From: CAYSZB01 sp964435475
GTDB lineage: Bacteria > Chloroflexota > Anaerolineae > Anaerolineales > Anaerolineaceae
Assembly: GCA_964435475.1 (NCBI GenBank)
Contig: CAYSZB010000014.1
Span: 1 to 44,143 of the forward strand
Length of the DNA stretch: 44,143 nucleotides
Direction: 5' to 3'
Position numbers and translations under genes: made by a program. The notes beneath the pieces were generated by a model. That model saw nothing but the letters and a program-made list of their open reading frames with translations. It was not told the origin of the DNA and searched no databases. Positions 7,729 through 15,695 of the stretch are shown here, piece after piece (positions within the stretch are counted from its first letter, which is position 1; every line of letters starts with the position of its first letter).

Positions 7729-8364
7729 ATGGACACAAACAGCAATCCAACCCAATCACAGGATCTTTCCTCCTTTTCTACTGATCTGGATAAGGACGAG
7801 ATCCGAAAAGCTGTCTCAAAGATCATCAGCGCGATCGGGGAGGACCCGATGCGCGAAGGGCTGGTCAACACGCCCGGCCGGGTGGCGCGGAGCTATGAGG
7901 AACTGCTCTCGGGCTACAGGGTGGACCCGCAAAAGCTGATAAATGGAGCGCTTTTTGAAGTCGATTATGACGAAATGATCGTTGTGCGGGACATCGAGTT
8001 TGTATCGCTGTGTGAGCATCACATGCTGCCCTTCATCGGACGGGCGCATGTGGCTTACATCCCCAAAAAGAAGATCATCGGGCTTTCGAAGATCCCGCGC
8101 ATCGTGGATATGTTCGCCCACCGCCTGCAGGTGCAGGAGAGGTTGACCCGCCAGGTAGCAGATTTCATCAACACGACGCTCAATCCGCTGGGAGTCGGGG
8201 TGGTCATTGAAGCGATGCACCTGTGTTCGATGATCCGGGGGGTGAAGAAACAGAATGCCAGCATGGTGACCTCCTGCATGCTGGGCGGATTCAGGTCTCG
8301 CGTTTCGACGCGGATGGAATTCCTGGATAATATTTCGCGCGGGGCTGAAAAACTGAAGTTCTAG
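7729..8364 (+). CDS. folE: GTP cyclohydrolase I
   Basis: It converts GTP to 7,8-dihydroneopterin triphosphate, the entry step to folate and other pterins. The 211-residue protein has the complete family core: SLCEHHMLPFIGRAHVAYIP, KIPRIVDMFAHRLQVQERLT and HLCSMIRGVKK. The zinc ligands are Cys95, His98 and Cys166, with the same spacing as Cys110, His113 and Cys181 of E. coli FolE. Cytoplasmic, normally a decamer. The start has no ribosome site but a -10 box directly upstream (see 7717). It converges on a folB/folX and folM-like pair six bases away, so three pterin genes lie together on opposite strands. Confidence 0.95.
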   Translation: MDTNSNPTQSQDLSSFSTDLDKDEIRKAVSKIISAIGEDPMREGLVNTPGRVARSYEELLSGYRVDPQKLINGALFEVDYDEMIVVRDIEFVSLCEHHMLPFIGRAHVAYIPKKKIIGLSKIPRIVDMFAHRLQVQERLTRQVADFINTTLNPLGVGVVIEAMHLCSMIRGVKKQNASMVTSCMLGGFRSRVSTRMEFLDNISRGAEKLKF

Positions 8365-8370
8365 AGCACG

Positions 8371-8727
8371 TTATTTGCCCCTGAAACGGAGTATCTCGAC
8401 TCCAACACTGCGGGCAGAAGTGACCACGTTCGGCTTTTCGACGCGCACTTTGATGAACTGGATGGGATGGTTGCTTAATAACTGGCTGGCGATATTTTCG
8501 GCAAGGGCTTCGACGGTGTAGAAGTTCGAAGCTGCCACGATGGCTTTGGTTTCTTTGGCGACGGTTGAATAGTTGACCGTGTCAGCGATGTCGTCACTTT
8601 TACCAGCCTGGCGGGTATCCAAATAGAGGGTCAGGTTGATGATGATGGCCTGGGGATGATCCCTTTCGGGGGAGTTCACGCCGATCTGGCCGCTGGTCAT
8701 GAGGTCGGTGATAAAGATCTTGTCCAT
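8371..8727 (-). CDS. folB: Dihydroneopterin aldolase / dihydroneopterin-triphosphate epimerase family
   Basis: A 118-residue tunnelling-fold protein of the FolB/FolX family. Visible family residues include Glu21, Tyr53 (in NYSTVAKE), Glu73 (in FYTVEALAE) and Lys98 (in RVEKP), which match the substrate-anchoring Glu and the catalytic Lys and Tyr of dihydroneopterin aldolases. FolB cleaves or epimerises 7,8-dihydroneopterin; FolX epimerises its triphosphate to the monapterin form. Sequence alone does not settle which. It is the second gene of a two-gene operon after the folM-like gene (15-nt gap). The neighbouring FolM-like reductase would favour the FolX/monapterin reading; folate synthesis would also need folK and folP, which are not here. 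Confidence 0.85.
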   Translation of the reverse strand: MDKIFITDLMTSGQIGVNSPERDHPQAIIINLTLYLDTRQAGKSDDIADTVNYSTVAKETKAIVAASNFYTVEALAENIASQLLSNHPIQFIKVRVEKPNVVTSARSVGVEILRFRGK

Positions 8728-8742
8728 TTATTACTCCGGAGA

Positions 8743-9474
8743 TTACAAATACTCACCACCATCCAGGTTGACGACCTGGCCGGTCATGAAATCCTGTTTT
8801 AAGAGGTGAACGACGGCGCTGGCGACGGATTCGACGCTGCCGCTGTGTTTCAATGGAATGCGATCCTGGATGAGCTGCCCGAGGTCCATCTCTTCACGCC
8901 CGGCAAGCGGCAGGATCATGCCGGGGGCGACGGCGTTGACGGTGATATGAGGTGCGAGCTCGACGGCGAGCATTCTGGTCATCTCATTGAGGGCGGATTT
9001 GGTGAGACGGTAGGCAAAGTGGTCATTTTTGGCGCGGGCGACCCTGGCATCGGATATATTGACGATCCTGCCGGTGGTATTTTGGGGTAACTGGCGGGCA
9101 AAAGCCCGGGAGAGGAGGAATGGGGCGCGGAGATTGACCATGAACTGCTCATCCCAGCTTTTGGGGGTGGTTTTTAAGCCGGTGCCGCTGTGGAAAAGGC
9201 CGGCATTGTTGACGAGGATGTCGATGTGGGTAGTCATCCCGAGGATGGTGGGGAAGATCATCTGGATCTGGGATTCGTCGCGCAGGTCGGCGCGGATGGG
9301 ATGGGCGGGTATTTTTTGGGAGTTCAATAGGGTTACGAGTTCTTCTACCTGGCTTTGGGAGGCGTAGTAATGGAGGAACAGTTCACAGCCTTCGTCGGCC
9401 AGGGCGAGGGCGATGGCACGGCCGATGCGGATCGCGCTGCCCGTGATCAATGCTTTTTTGCCTTGAAGATCCAT
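8743..9474 (-). CDS. folM: Short-chain dehydrogenase of the FolM / pteridine reductase type
   Basis: A 243-residue NAD(P)H-dependent SDR. The nucleotide-binding motif is TGSAIRIG (residues 11-18), with an Arg two residues before the last Gly, as in pteridine reductases, and NNAG is at 89-92. In place of the usual catalytic Ser there is Asp142, thirteen residues before Tyr155, with Lys159 after it. The Asp-Tyr-Lys triad is the hallmark of Leishmania PTR1 and E. coli FolM, which reduce dihydropterins or dihydrofolate. It heads an operon with folB/folX and faces folE, so dihydromonapterin or dihydrofolate reduction is the likely job. The gene symbol is by analogy. Confidence 0.7.
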   Translation of the reverse strand: MDLQGKKALITGSAIRIGRAIALALADEGCELFLHYYASQSQVEELVTLLNSQKIPAHPIRADLRDESQIQMIFPTILGMTTHIDILVNNAGLFHSGTGLKTTPKSWDEQFMVNLRAPFLLSRAFARQLPQNTTGRIVNISDARVARAKNDHFAYRLTKSALNEMTRMLAVELAPHITVNAVAPGMILPLAGREEMDLGQLIQDRIPLKHSGSVESVASAVVHLLKQDFMTGQVVNLDGGEYL

Positions 9475-9610
9475 GTTTTACCTCTGTTGTGGATTATAGC
9501 ATTATTGTCATTGGGATCGTTTGTCTTTACGTGGACAGGGTAAACGTGAGAAGGCGTGTTGGTAAGGGCGGATTGTTAGACGCGAACGAGGATGTGGGGG
9601 ATGATTGAGA

Positions 9611-9636
9611 GGGCGACTCAAGAGTCGCCCCTATGG
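9611..9636. repeat. Palindromic unit 1 (stem GGGCGACTC)
   Basis: GGGCGACTC (9611-9619), AA, GAGTCGCCC (9622-9630), followed by the tag CTATGG. A perfect 9-bp stem. Confidence 0.7.
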
Positions 9637-9687
9637 AGGAAGGGCGGGATAGGTAGACGTGAGCGGGCGCGGGGGGAATAATGGAAA

Positions 9688-9767
9688 GGGCGAAGCAACC
9701 CTTTAAAATTTCGTGGCAATATAAAACCGCTTGACAGATTCCCCTTGTGGGGGACTTTGCTTCGCCC
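9688..9767. repeat. Palindromic unit 2 (long, stem GGGCGAAGCAA)
   Basis: GGGCGAAGCAA (9688-9698) pairs with TTGCTTCGCCC (9757-9767), followed by ATACGA. The interior contains a further hairpin, CCCC-TTGT-GGGG at 9741-9752, absent from the second copy at 9901-9961. Confidence 0.7.
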
Positions 9768-9823
9768 ATACGACAGAATGGGGACCAGGTTATTGGCAAA
9801 CGAGTAGATGGGAAAAGGGAATT

Positions 9824-9849
9824 GGGTTCAACCTGCTGAACCCATACGA
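9824..9849. repeat. Palindromic unit 3 (stem GGGTTCA)
   Basis: GGGTTCA (9824-9830), six-base loop, TGAACCC (9837-9843), then ATACGA. Confidence 0.65.
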
Positions 9850-9900
9850 AGGAAAGGCGGGGATTGTAGATGCGGGCAAGGCTGCGGGAAATGATGAGAT

Positions 9901-9967
9901 GGGCGAAGCAACCCCAAAAGTGCCATGGCAATATAAAGCCTCTTGACAGGTTGCTTCGCCCCTACGG
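9901..9967. repeat. Palindromic unit 4 (long, stem GGGCGAAGCAACC)
   Basis: GGGCGAAGCAACC (9901-9913) pairs perfectly with GGTTGCTTCGCCC (9949-9961), followed by CTACGG. The interior shares tggcaatataaa and cttgacag with unit 2. Confidence 0.7.
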
Positions 9968-10018
9968 TGGAATGGGGACCAGGTTATTGGTAAACGAGCA
10001 GATGGGGAAAAATGAATT

Positions 10019-10044
10019 GGGTTCAGCGCGTTGAACCCCTACGG
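10019..10044. repeat. Palindromic unit 5 (stem GGGTTCA)
   Basis: GGGTTCA (10019-10025), loop GCGCGT, TGAACCC (10032-10038), then CTACGG. It differs from unit 3 mainly in the loop. Confidence 0.65.
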
Positions 10045-10139
10045 CTGAATGGCCTACAAGAAATTTCAATTATGAAGCATAAATTGGTATAAATTATTGG
10101 TTTTAAAGCAAGTGGATTGATGCGGCGGAAAGGTGGGCA

Positions 10140-10148
10140 TGGTAGAAT
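10140..10148 (+). promoter_or_regulatory. Extended -10 promoter of the transketolase gene
   Basis: TGG-TAGAAT (10140-10148) matches an extended -10 element; a start near 10155 gives a leader of about 24 nt that still carries the CAGGAG ribosome site. It lies just after the palindromic array. Confidence 0.4.
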
Positions 10149-10178
10149 CGTAGGTAAAACAGACAGCAGGAGTACTTG

Positions 10179-12182
10179 ATGACCCAAAAAACTCTTATTG
10201 AAAGATCGATCAACACCATTCGCTTCCTTTCCGTTGACGGCGTACAGACCGCCAATTCGGGGCACCCCGGACTGCCGATGGGGGCGGCTGCCATGGCTTA
10301 TACCATCTGGATGCGCCACCTCAAGCATGACCCTTCTGACCCCAAATGGCCAGATCGGGATCGCTTTATCCTATCCGGGGGGCATGGTTCGATGCTGCTT
10401 TACACGCTGCTCCATCTCACCGGCTACGACGTTTCCCTTGAAGACCTTCGGCAGTTCCGCCAATGGGGCAGCAAAACGCCAGGGCACCCCGAACTGGGGG
10501 TGACGCCTGGGGTTGAAACGACCACCGGACCATTGGGACAGGGCTTTGCCAACGGCGTGGGTATGGCAATCGCGGAAGCGCACCTGGCGGCGGAGTTCAA
10601 CCAGGCGGATCTTAAAGTTGTCGATCACTATACTTATGCGATTGTGACCGATGGGGACCTGATGGAAGGGGTCGCCTCCGAAGCAGCTTCACTGGCCGGG
10701 CATCTACGACTTGGCAAAATGATCTACCTGTATGACGATAACCGGATCAGCATTGAGGGTTCCACGGAAGTGGCCTTCACTGAAGAGCGAGGCAAGCGAT
10801 TTGAGGCGTATGGCTGGCAGGTGCTGTATGTGGCGGATGGGAACGACGTGGAGCAGATCGACCAGGCGATCATCCAGGCGAAGGCGGATGCGCGCCCATC
10901 GCTGATCATCTGCCGGACGATGATCGGGTACGGGCTGCCGACCTTTGCTGGCACGGAAAGCGCGCACGGTACGCCACCCGGCTGGCCTGAGATCGAACAA
11001 GCCAAACGCAACGCCAACTGGCCGGTTGCGCCAACATTTTATGTCGACCCCGAGGTGCTGGCTCATTTCCGCAGCTGCCTGGAAATAGGCAAGGCGGCGC
11101 ACGATGACTGGCGCGGCCTAATAGAGAAATACCAAAAAGCAGAACCTGGGCGGGCAGCAGAATTTGTGCGTCGCGCAGATGGTCAATTACCCGATAACTG
11201 GCAGGAAAAACTGGTTGAGTTTGCGGCAGATGAGAAGGGGATGGCGACGCGGGTCTCTTCCGGGAAAGTGATCAACATGCTGGCCGGCGCACTGCCCGAA
11301 CTGATCGGTGGGTCGGCGGACCTAGCGCCCTCCAACATGACCTGGATCAAGGATGCGGTGGCATTTGACTGCAGCCATCCTGAGGGACGCAACTTGCATT
11401 TCGGGGTTCGCGAGCACGGGATGGCAGCCATCGCCAATGGCATCGCCGTACACGGCGGGCTGCTGCCCTTTGCCGCCACCTTCCTCGTCTTCTCAGACTA
11501 TTGCAGGGGGGCGATGCGAGTAGCCGCGCTTTCCGAGATGGGCACCATCTGGGTGCTAACGCATGATTCCATCGGTGTGGGCGAAGATGGACCCACGCAC
11601 CAGCCAATCGAACATGTTGCCAGTTTACGGCTGATCCCCAACCTGGTGGTGTTCAGGCCGGCGGATGCCAACGAGGTATTGGAAGCGTGGAAATATGCGA
11701 TCAGCAACCGGCACGGCTCGACCGCGCTGGTGCTCTCGCGGCAGAACCTGCCCACGTTCGATCGAATAGTGGTAAAACCAGCCAGTGGGACCCAAAAAGG
11801 AGCTTACGTCATGGCAGACCTGGGGAGTGGGCCAACGGACATCATCCTGATGGCTTCCGGATCGGAAGTGACGCTGGCTTACAAGGCAGCGCAAGCCCTG
11901 GCGGCTGAGGGACACGCACCGCGGGTCGTTTCAATCCCCTCGTGGGAGCTTTTCGAAGCGCAGGATCAAGAATACAAGGATGCAGTGCTGGTGCCGGGCG
12001 TTAAGCGGCGCATTTCAGTCGAAGCCGGCGTGACGACAGGCTGGCAGAAGTGGGTGGGCGACAACGGCGCGACAATCGGCATCGATCACTACGGCGCTTC
12101 GGCGCCGATCGGCAGGCTGATGCAGGAATTTGGCTTTATGGTGGAGCACATCCTGGCCAAAGCGCATGCAATGTTTGACTAA
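10179..12182 (+). CDS. tkt: Transketolase
   Basis: A 667-residue thiamine-diphosphate enzyme of the non-oxidative pentose phosphate pathway that moves two-carbon ketol units between sugar phosphates. Family segments are complete: SGHPGLPMGAA near residue 30, TTGPLGQGFANGVGMA, the ThDP/metal motif GDGDLMEGVASEAASLAGHL-like segment ending in DDN (about residues 150-185), the pyrimidine-domain segment FGVREHGMAAIANG, and GEDGPTHQPIEH. Full length. ATG 10179 is preferred over the in-frame TTG at 10176 because CAGGAG ends six bases before it. It is followed 117 nt later by glucose-6-phosphate isomerase on the same strand, linking pentose phosphate and glycolytic steps. Confidence 0.95.
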   Translation: MTQKTLIERSINTIRFLSVDGVQTANSGHPGLPMGAAAMAYTIWMRHLKHDPSDPKWPDRDRFILSGGHGSMLLYTLLHLTGYDVSLEDLRQFRQWGSKTPGHPELGVTPGVETTTGPLGQGFANGVGMAIAEAHLAAEFNQADLKVVDHYTYAIVTDGDLMEGVASEAASLAGHLRLGKMIYLYDDNRISIEGSTEVAFTEERGKRFEAYGWQVLYVADGNDVEQIDQAIIQAKADARPSLIICRTMIGYGLPTFAGTESAHGTPPGWPEIEQAKRNANWPVAPTFYVDPEVLAHFRSCLEIGKAAHDDWRGLIEKYQKAEPGRAAEFVRRADGQLPDNWQEKLVEFAADEKGMATRVSSGKVINMLAGALPELIGGSADLAPSNMTWIKDAVAFDCSHPEGRNLHFGVREHGMAAIANGIAVHGGLLPFAATFLVFSDYCRGAMRVAALSEMGTIWVLTHDSIGVGEDGPTHQPIEHVASLRLIPNLVVFRPADANEVLEAWKYAISNRHGSTALVLSRQNLPTFDRIVVKPASGTQKGAYVMADLGSGPTDIILMASGSEVTLAYKAAQALAAEGHAPRVVSIPSWELFEAQDQEYKDAVLVPGVKRRISVEAGVTTGWQKWVGDNGATIGIDHYGASAPIGRLMQEFGFMVEHILAKAHAMFD

Positions 12183-12299
12183 AGCGATTCGGTCTCTCAG
12201 AAGAAATAGAGCGATTGCGCATAGTAAATAAAGTGTAATTAATCGGGAAGGATATTTTTGTCTCGCGGCCAAGAAGACGGCACAAGATAAGGAGTTGAA

Positions 12300-13988
12300 A
12301 TGGAATTTCGGCAGGATGAAGTGACATATTATTTGCCCGATGGGCTGCCTTTCACGATGGAGGATGTAATCAGATGGGCGCATAAGGAAAACCCGATCGA
12401 GCGAATGTTCGCCGGCGACCCGACCTTGTGGACAGATGAACCAGAGGGGCAGGAAGAGATCCGCAAGCGGCTGGGATGGCTGCAGCTGCCGGTTGAAATG
12501 GGGGCACAATTCGCAGCATTTGAAGCCTTCCGCGACCAGGCGCTGACTGACGGATTTACACATGTCTTTGTGCTGGGGATGGGCGGCTCCTCGCTGGCAC
12601 CGGAAGTTCTGAGCCTGGTGCTGAGCGACAGCGTGTTACCCGGCAAAGGACTGAAGCTCAAGATCATCGACACCACCAACCCAGACGAGATCCTGGCGTC
12701 TTACAGGGGGATCGACCTGGCAAAGGTGCTGTTCATTGTCTCCAGCAAATCGGGGACGACCAGCGAGACCACGTCTGCGCTGAATTACTTCCGACAGGAG
12801 GTCGAAAGGCTGGTCGGAACTGCCACAGCGAGCCACTTTGCGGTGATCACCGATCCTGGAACTGTCCTGGAAACTTACGCGCGTCAGAATGCACTGCGGG
12901 CTGTTTTTCACGGCGAGGAAACGGTTGGGGGGCGCTTCTCCGTATTCTCCAACTTTGGCATGGTGCCGGCGGCACTTTTGGGGCTGGAGCTAAGCAAATT
13001 AGAGCAACATGCCAAGTCGATGTATGAGCGATGCCTTCCAATAGTTGAGACCGGCTTGAACCCGGGGGAGATCCTGGGCGGGGTTCTCGGCATGGCAGCC
13101 AGACACGGCAGAAACAAACTGTGCATCATGGCTGATCCGAAAATCCGCCCGCTGGGTGCGTGGCTGGAGCAACTGATCGCTGAAAGCAGCGGGAAAGATG
13201 GCAATGGAATCCTGCCGGTGGTGGATGAGCCCCAGGTGTCATCCGCGTTCATTGGAAATGACCGGATATTTGTTTACCTGCGAATGACAGGTGCGCTTGA
13301 CCCGCTGGTCCAAGAATATCATTACAGTAACCCGGTCGTGGTGATCAACCTGGCGGAAAATTATGACCTGTTTGGTGAATTCTACCGCTGGGAGATCGCC
13401 ACATCCGTGGCATGTGCCGTGATGGGGGTCAATGCGTTCGACCAGCCGGATGTGCAAGCCAACAAGACACGGACCAAGGAGATCATCAAAGAATTTCAGC
13501 AATCCGGGAAGCTGAAAGAAGGAGAACCGGTCTTCTCAACAGACCAATGGGCGATCTATGGAGAACCGGATCGCAGATACAAGAAAGTAAAAACGATCGC
13601 GGATGTGCTCAACCTTTACCTGGACGGCGTCAAAGCGCCTAAGTTCCTGGCGATCAATGCATTCATCAACAGGTCGGAAGAGAATGAGGCTGATTTGACC
13701 TTTTTGCGAGAGTGTTTCAATACCAACGGATTTGCCACAACGTTGGGATTTGGGCCACGTTTCCTGCACTCCACCGGGCAATATCATAAAGGGGGCAGCA
13801 ACCAGGGCTTTTTCCTGCAGATCACGGCTGAAGTGGAAAATGACATGCTGATACCCGGGGAAAATATGCATTTTGGCACCCTACAACGGGCGCAGGCGTT
13901 GGGTGACTTTGAGGTGTTAAGAGAACGCGGCAGGAAGATCTTAAGAATTCACTTCAAATCGAGCAAGCTCGAGAAATTATTTGAGTAA
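12300..13988 (+). CDS. pgi: Glucose-6-phosphate isomerase (transaldolase-PGI type, PGI half only)
   Basis: It interconverts glucose 6-phosphate and fructose 6-phosphate. The 562-residue protein carries paired SIS sugar-isomerase domains: VFVLGMGGSSLAPEVL (about 96-110), the phosphate-binding SSKSGTTSET (about 148-157), GGRFSVFS (about 212-219) and the C-terminal HSTGQYHKGG (about 484-493). These motifs match the PGI half of bifunctional transaldolase/PGI proteins more closely than classical PGI, but no transaldolase domain is fused here, and none is adjacent. Cytoplasmic. AAGGAG precedes ATG 12300. The gene ends at a strong hairpin terminator. Confidence 0.85.
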   Translation: MEFRQDEVTYYLPDGLPFTMEDVIRWAHKENPIERMFAGDPTLWTDEPEGQEEIRKRLGWLQLPVEMGAQFAAFEAFRDQALTDGFTHVFVLGMGGSSLAPEVLSLVLSDSVLPGKGLKLKIIDTTNPDEILASYRGIDLAKVLFIVSSKSGTTSETTSALNYFRQEVERLVGTATASHFAVITDPGTVLETYARQNALRAVFHGEETVGGRFSVFSNFGMVPAALLGLELSKLEQHAKSMYERCLPIVETGLNPGEILGGVLGMAARHGRNKLCIMADPKIRPLGAWLEQLIAESSGKDGNGILPVVDEPQVSSAFIGNDRIFVYLRMTGALDPLVQEYHYSNPVVVINLAENYDLFGEFYRWEIATSVACAVMGVNAFDQPDVQANKTRTKEIIKEFQQSGKLKEGEPVFSTDQWAIYGEPDRRYKKVKTIADVLNLYLDGVKAPKFLAINAFINRSEENEADLTFLRECFNTNGFATTLGFGPRFLHSTGQYHKGGSNQGFFLQITAEVENDMLIPGENMHFGTLQRAQALGDFEVLRERGRKILRIHFKSSKLEKLFE

Positions 13989-13989
13989 A

Positions 13990-14021
13990 AAAAGTGGAGT
14001 GGCGAAGGCCACTCCACTTTT
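13990..14021. terminator. Bidirectional terminator between pgi and the DUF4139 gene
   Basis: AAAAGTGGAGTGG (13990-14002), loop CGAAGG, CCACTCCACTTTT (14009-14021): a perfect 13-bp stem including A and T tracts, so it can work for both convergent genes. Confidence 0.9.
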
Positions 14022-14040
14022 ATAAATGTTATCCCGTGAT

Positions 14041-15606
14041 CTACAAACCTGAAACCTGGATATCGACAGGGGATTCAACGGTAAAGGTGTAGCGCAGCAC
14101 TTCTGACTTTTGAGGCCCAAGCACGATCTTCCAGGAAAGGCGGTTAAGCTCGTCCACAGTGACATTGGAAGGATAAGTTTCTTCCAGTTTCACCTTGATC
14201 TGTTCGTGTTTTGATACCGGGACCTGGTCCATGACCTCAATGGATCTCTGGTCCAGTGAATTGTTGGTGAGCCTGACCTGGTAGCTATAGGTGCTCTTCT
14301 TTTTGTCCTGGAGTGTTTTCTTGTTGATCTCACTCCTGAGGAGTTCGAACTCGACCTGGACATGGTCATCAAAACCCAAAGATGCGAGGATCTCTCCGCC
14401 CTTGGGGATCAGCTTGATCTCTGTTTTGCCTGAATATTCGCCATTATCGTACAACTGGACATTTCCCGGCAAGAGGGTAAATGGCGTGCTATTTTTCGTC
14501 TTGATCCTGGTCAAAGCCCTTGTTTCCTTGCGGGGGGCAACAACCAGGTCAATCTCAGGTTTCAGTTCACAAGCCGCAATCTTGACGACCAGCGTCTCGT
14601 GGATGCTATTAATGCTGACCTTGTAAGGTATTTTGTACTTAAGATTGACACCCTGCTCGATGACCTCTGCTTCAGGGATCATCGCTTCGGTATAGGCATC
14701 CCTGGCAAATTGATCCATGCTGAGCGGCATGGCCATATCGCCCTTTTTCATGGCAACGGCATTCAGAGCGCTTTGCATCATGCGGACGGGCGGTCGATAA
14801 GCATCCACATACCAGGGTTCAAGTTTTGGTATCCTGGAGTGGGTGCCCGGCTCAGCTGTTGATAAATTCAGTTCGATTTCGTCCCAATTCTCCCCGGTAG
14901 TCTGGCTGACATCGGCCAGGTAGTCGAGGGTGACCGTGTTGCCGACCAATTGCAGGTCATAGTGGGGCGTCCAGTGTGCATTGTGGGTGAGGTACACCAA
15001 TTCGATGAAAATGGACCCTGCAGCCTGTAACTCAAGACGGGTAGTCACTGTGTAGGTGGTTTTTTGTTCACCGCTGCGGATCTGGTCCTGTTCGGCCAGG
15101 TTTTTGGCGAGCAGGTCATTCAGATCTGCGATCTTTGTGGAAATGGCCTGCTTCTTTTCAAAAGTCCTTTTTCGTTCTTCTGAAACAGATGTATAGATCT
15201 TTTGATGCTCTGCCAGTGAAAGTTTGCCGGAGGAGATGGAAAAAGCAAATACCCGAGATTCACCGAGGAGTGATTCGAGGTGTTTGATGGTGCCATCGAG
15301 GGCGGTGATCTCATCCTCAAGATTCTCGATCTTTTCCTTTAGCTGCCGGCTTTCCTTTTCCAAAGCATTCAACTTTTGATCGTAGGTTGCGGTGTGGTAA
15401 ACCTCCTCTATGCTTGTGTCACGCAGAAAGGATGGCTGGTCGGCAGATGCTTTTACCCTGATCGAGGCAGGGATTAAACTGGCAGGCAGATCACAAAAGG
15501 AAAGGAATGAGAGACCTGCAGGTAAATCAATTTTTGCGTTTCGTTCGACCCTGGCCTGGCCGCGGAATATGGTCACCCTGGTGATGGTTGTTTTGATTTC
15601 AGTCAT
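14041..15606 (-). CDS. DUF4139 / mucoidy-inhibitor-A-like protein
   Basis: A 521-residue protein of the MuiA/DUF4139 family whose molecular function is not established. An N-terminal DUF4140-type segment (about 1-100, starting EIKTTITRVTIFRGQARVERNA) leads into a coiled coil rich in Lys, Glu and Leu (about 75-175) and then the DUF4139 beta-rich region (about 185-521; LVYLTHNAHWTPHYDLQL, SQTTGENWDEIELNLSTAEP). No signal peptide or membrane segment is apparent, so I infer a cytoplasmic location. The start at 15606 is chosen over the in-frame GTG at 15618 because GTGGAGG lies six bases upstream of that ATG. It is transcribed divergently from ruvX. Confidence 0.75.
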   Translation of the reverse strand: MTEIKTTITRVTIFRGQARVERNAKIDLPAGLSFLSFCDLPASLIPASIRVKASADQPSFLRDTSIEEVYHTATYDQKLNALEKESRQLKEKIENLEDEITALDGTIKHLESLLGESRVFAFSISSGKLSLAEHQKIYTSVSEERKRTFEKKQAISTKIADLNDLLAKNLAEQDQIRSGEQKTTYTVTTRLELQAAGSIFIELVYLTHNAHWTPHYDLQLVGNTVTLDYLADVSQTTGENWDEIELNLSTAEPGTHSRIPKLEPWYVDAYRPPVRMMQSALNAVAMKKGDMAMPLSMDQFARDAYTEAMIPEAEVIEQGVNLKYKIPYKVSINSIHETLVVKIAACELKPEIDLVVAPRKETRALTRIKTKNSTPFTLLPGNVQLYDNGEYSGKTEIKLIPKGGEILASLGFDDHVQVEFELLRSEINKKTLQDKKKSTYSYQVRLTNNSLDQRSIEVMDQVPVSKHEQIKVKLEETYPSNVTVDELNRLSWKIVLGPQKSEVLRYTFTVESPVDIQVSGL

Positions 15607-15679
15607 AAAATCCTCCACTGTTGGTTATTGCTGGCATTTAGTAATGTATAATTTTGATGCAAACAGTTCATAAGGCACA

Positions 15680-15685
15680 TATAAT
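15680..15685 (+). promoter_or_regulatory. -10 box close to the ruvX start
   Basis: TATAAT (15680-15685) ends ten bases before ATG 15696, so the mRNA would have a leader of only a few bases and no ribosome site. A TTGATG at 15654-15659 is a possible -35 but lies 20 bases upstream, longer than ideal. Confidence 0.4.
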
Positions 15686-15695
15686 CGATTTTACC

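Larger units (their letters stand above)
9563..10051. repeat. Mosaic tandem array of palindromic repeats
   Basis: This non-coding block is built from recurring modules. A spacer S (purine-rich, ggcgg..gtagacg..ggaataatgg) occurs at about 9563-9610, 9640-9687 and 9852-9900. A spacer T (gaatggggaccaggttattgg..) occurs at 9776-9823 and 9970-10018, with a start of a third at 10048. Between them stand five stem-loops with different stems but a shared 3' tag, C(C/A)TA(C/T)G. Two long units repeat with a period of about 195-213 nt. Apparent reading frames across it are by-products of the repeat. It resembles the BIME/ERIC class of bacterial interspersed mosaic elements in organisation only. Confidence 0.75.

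Noticed and set aside
9527..9931. Minus-strand open frame of 134 codons across the repeat block
   Set aside because: It is composed of the palindromic repeats and shows no protein-like conservation or ribosome site.
9563..10051. CRISPR array
   Set aside because: Repeat and spacer lengths are irregular, the spacers are themselves repeated, and no cas gene is present.
12015..12563. Minus-strand open frame of 182 codons over the tkt-pgi junction
   Set aside because: It overlaps two well supported genes and has no recognisable domain.
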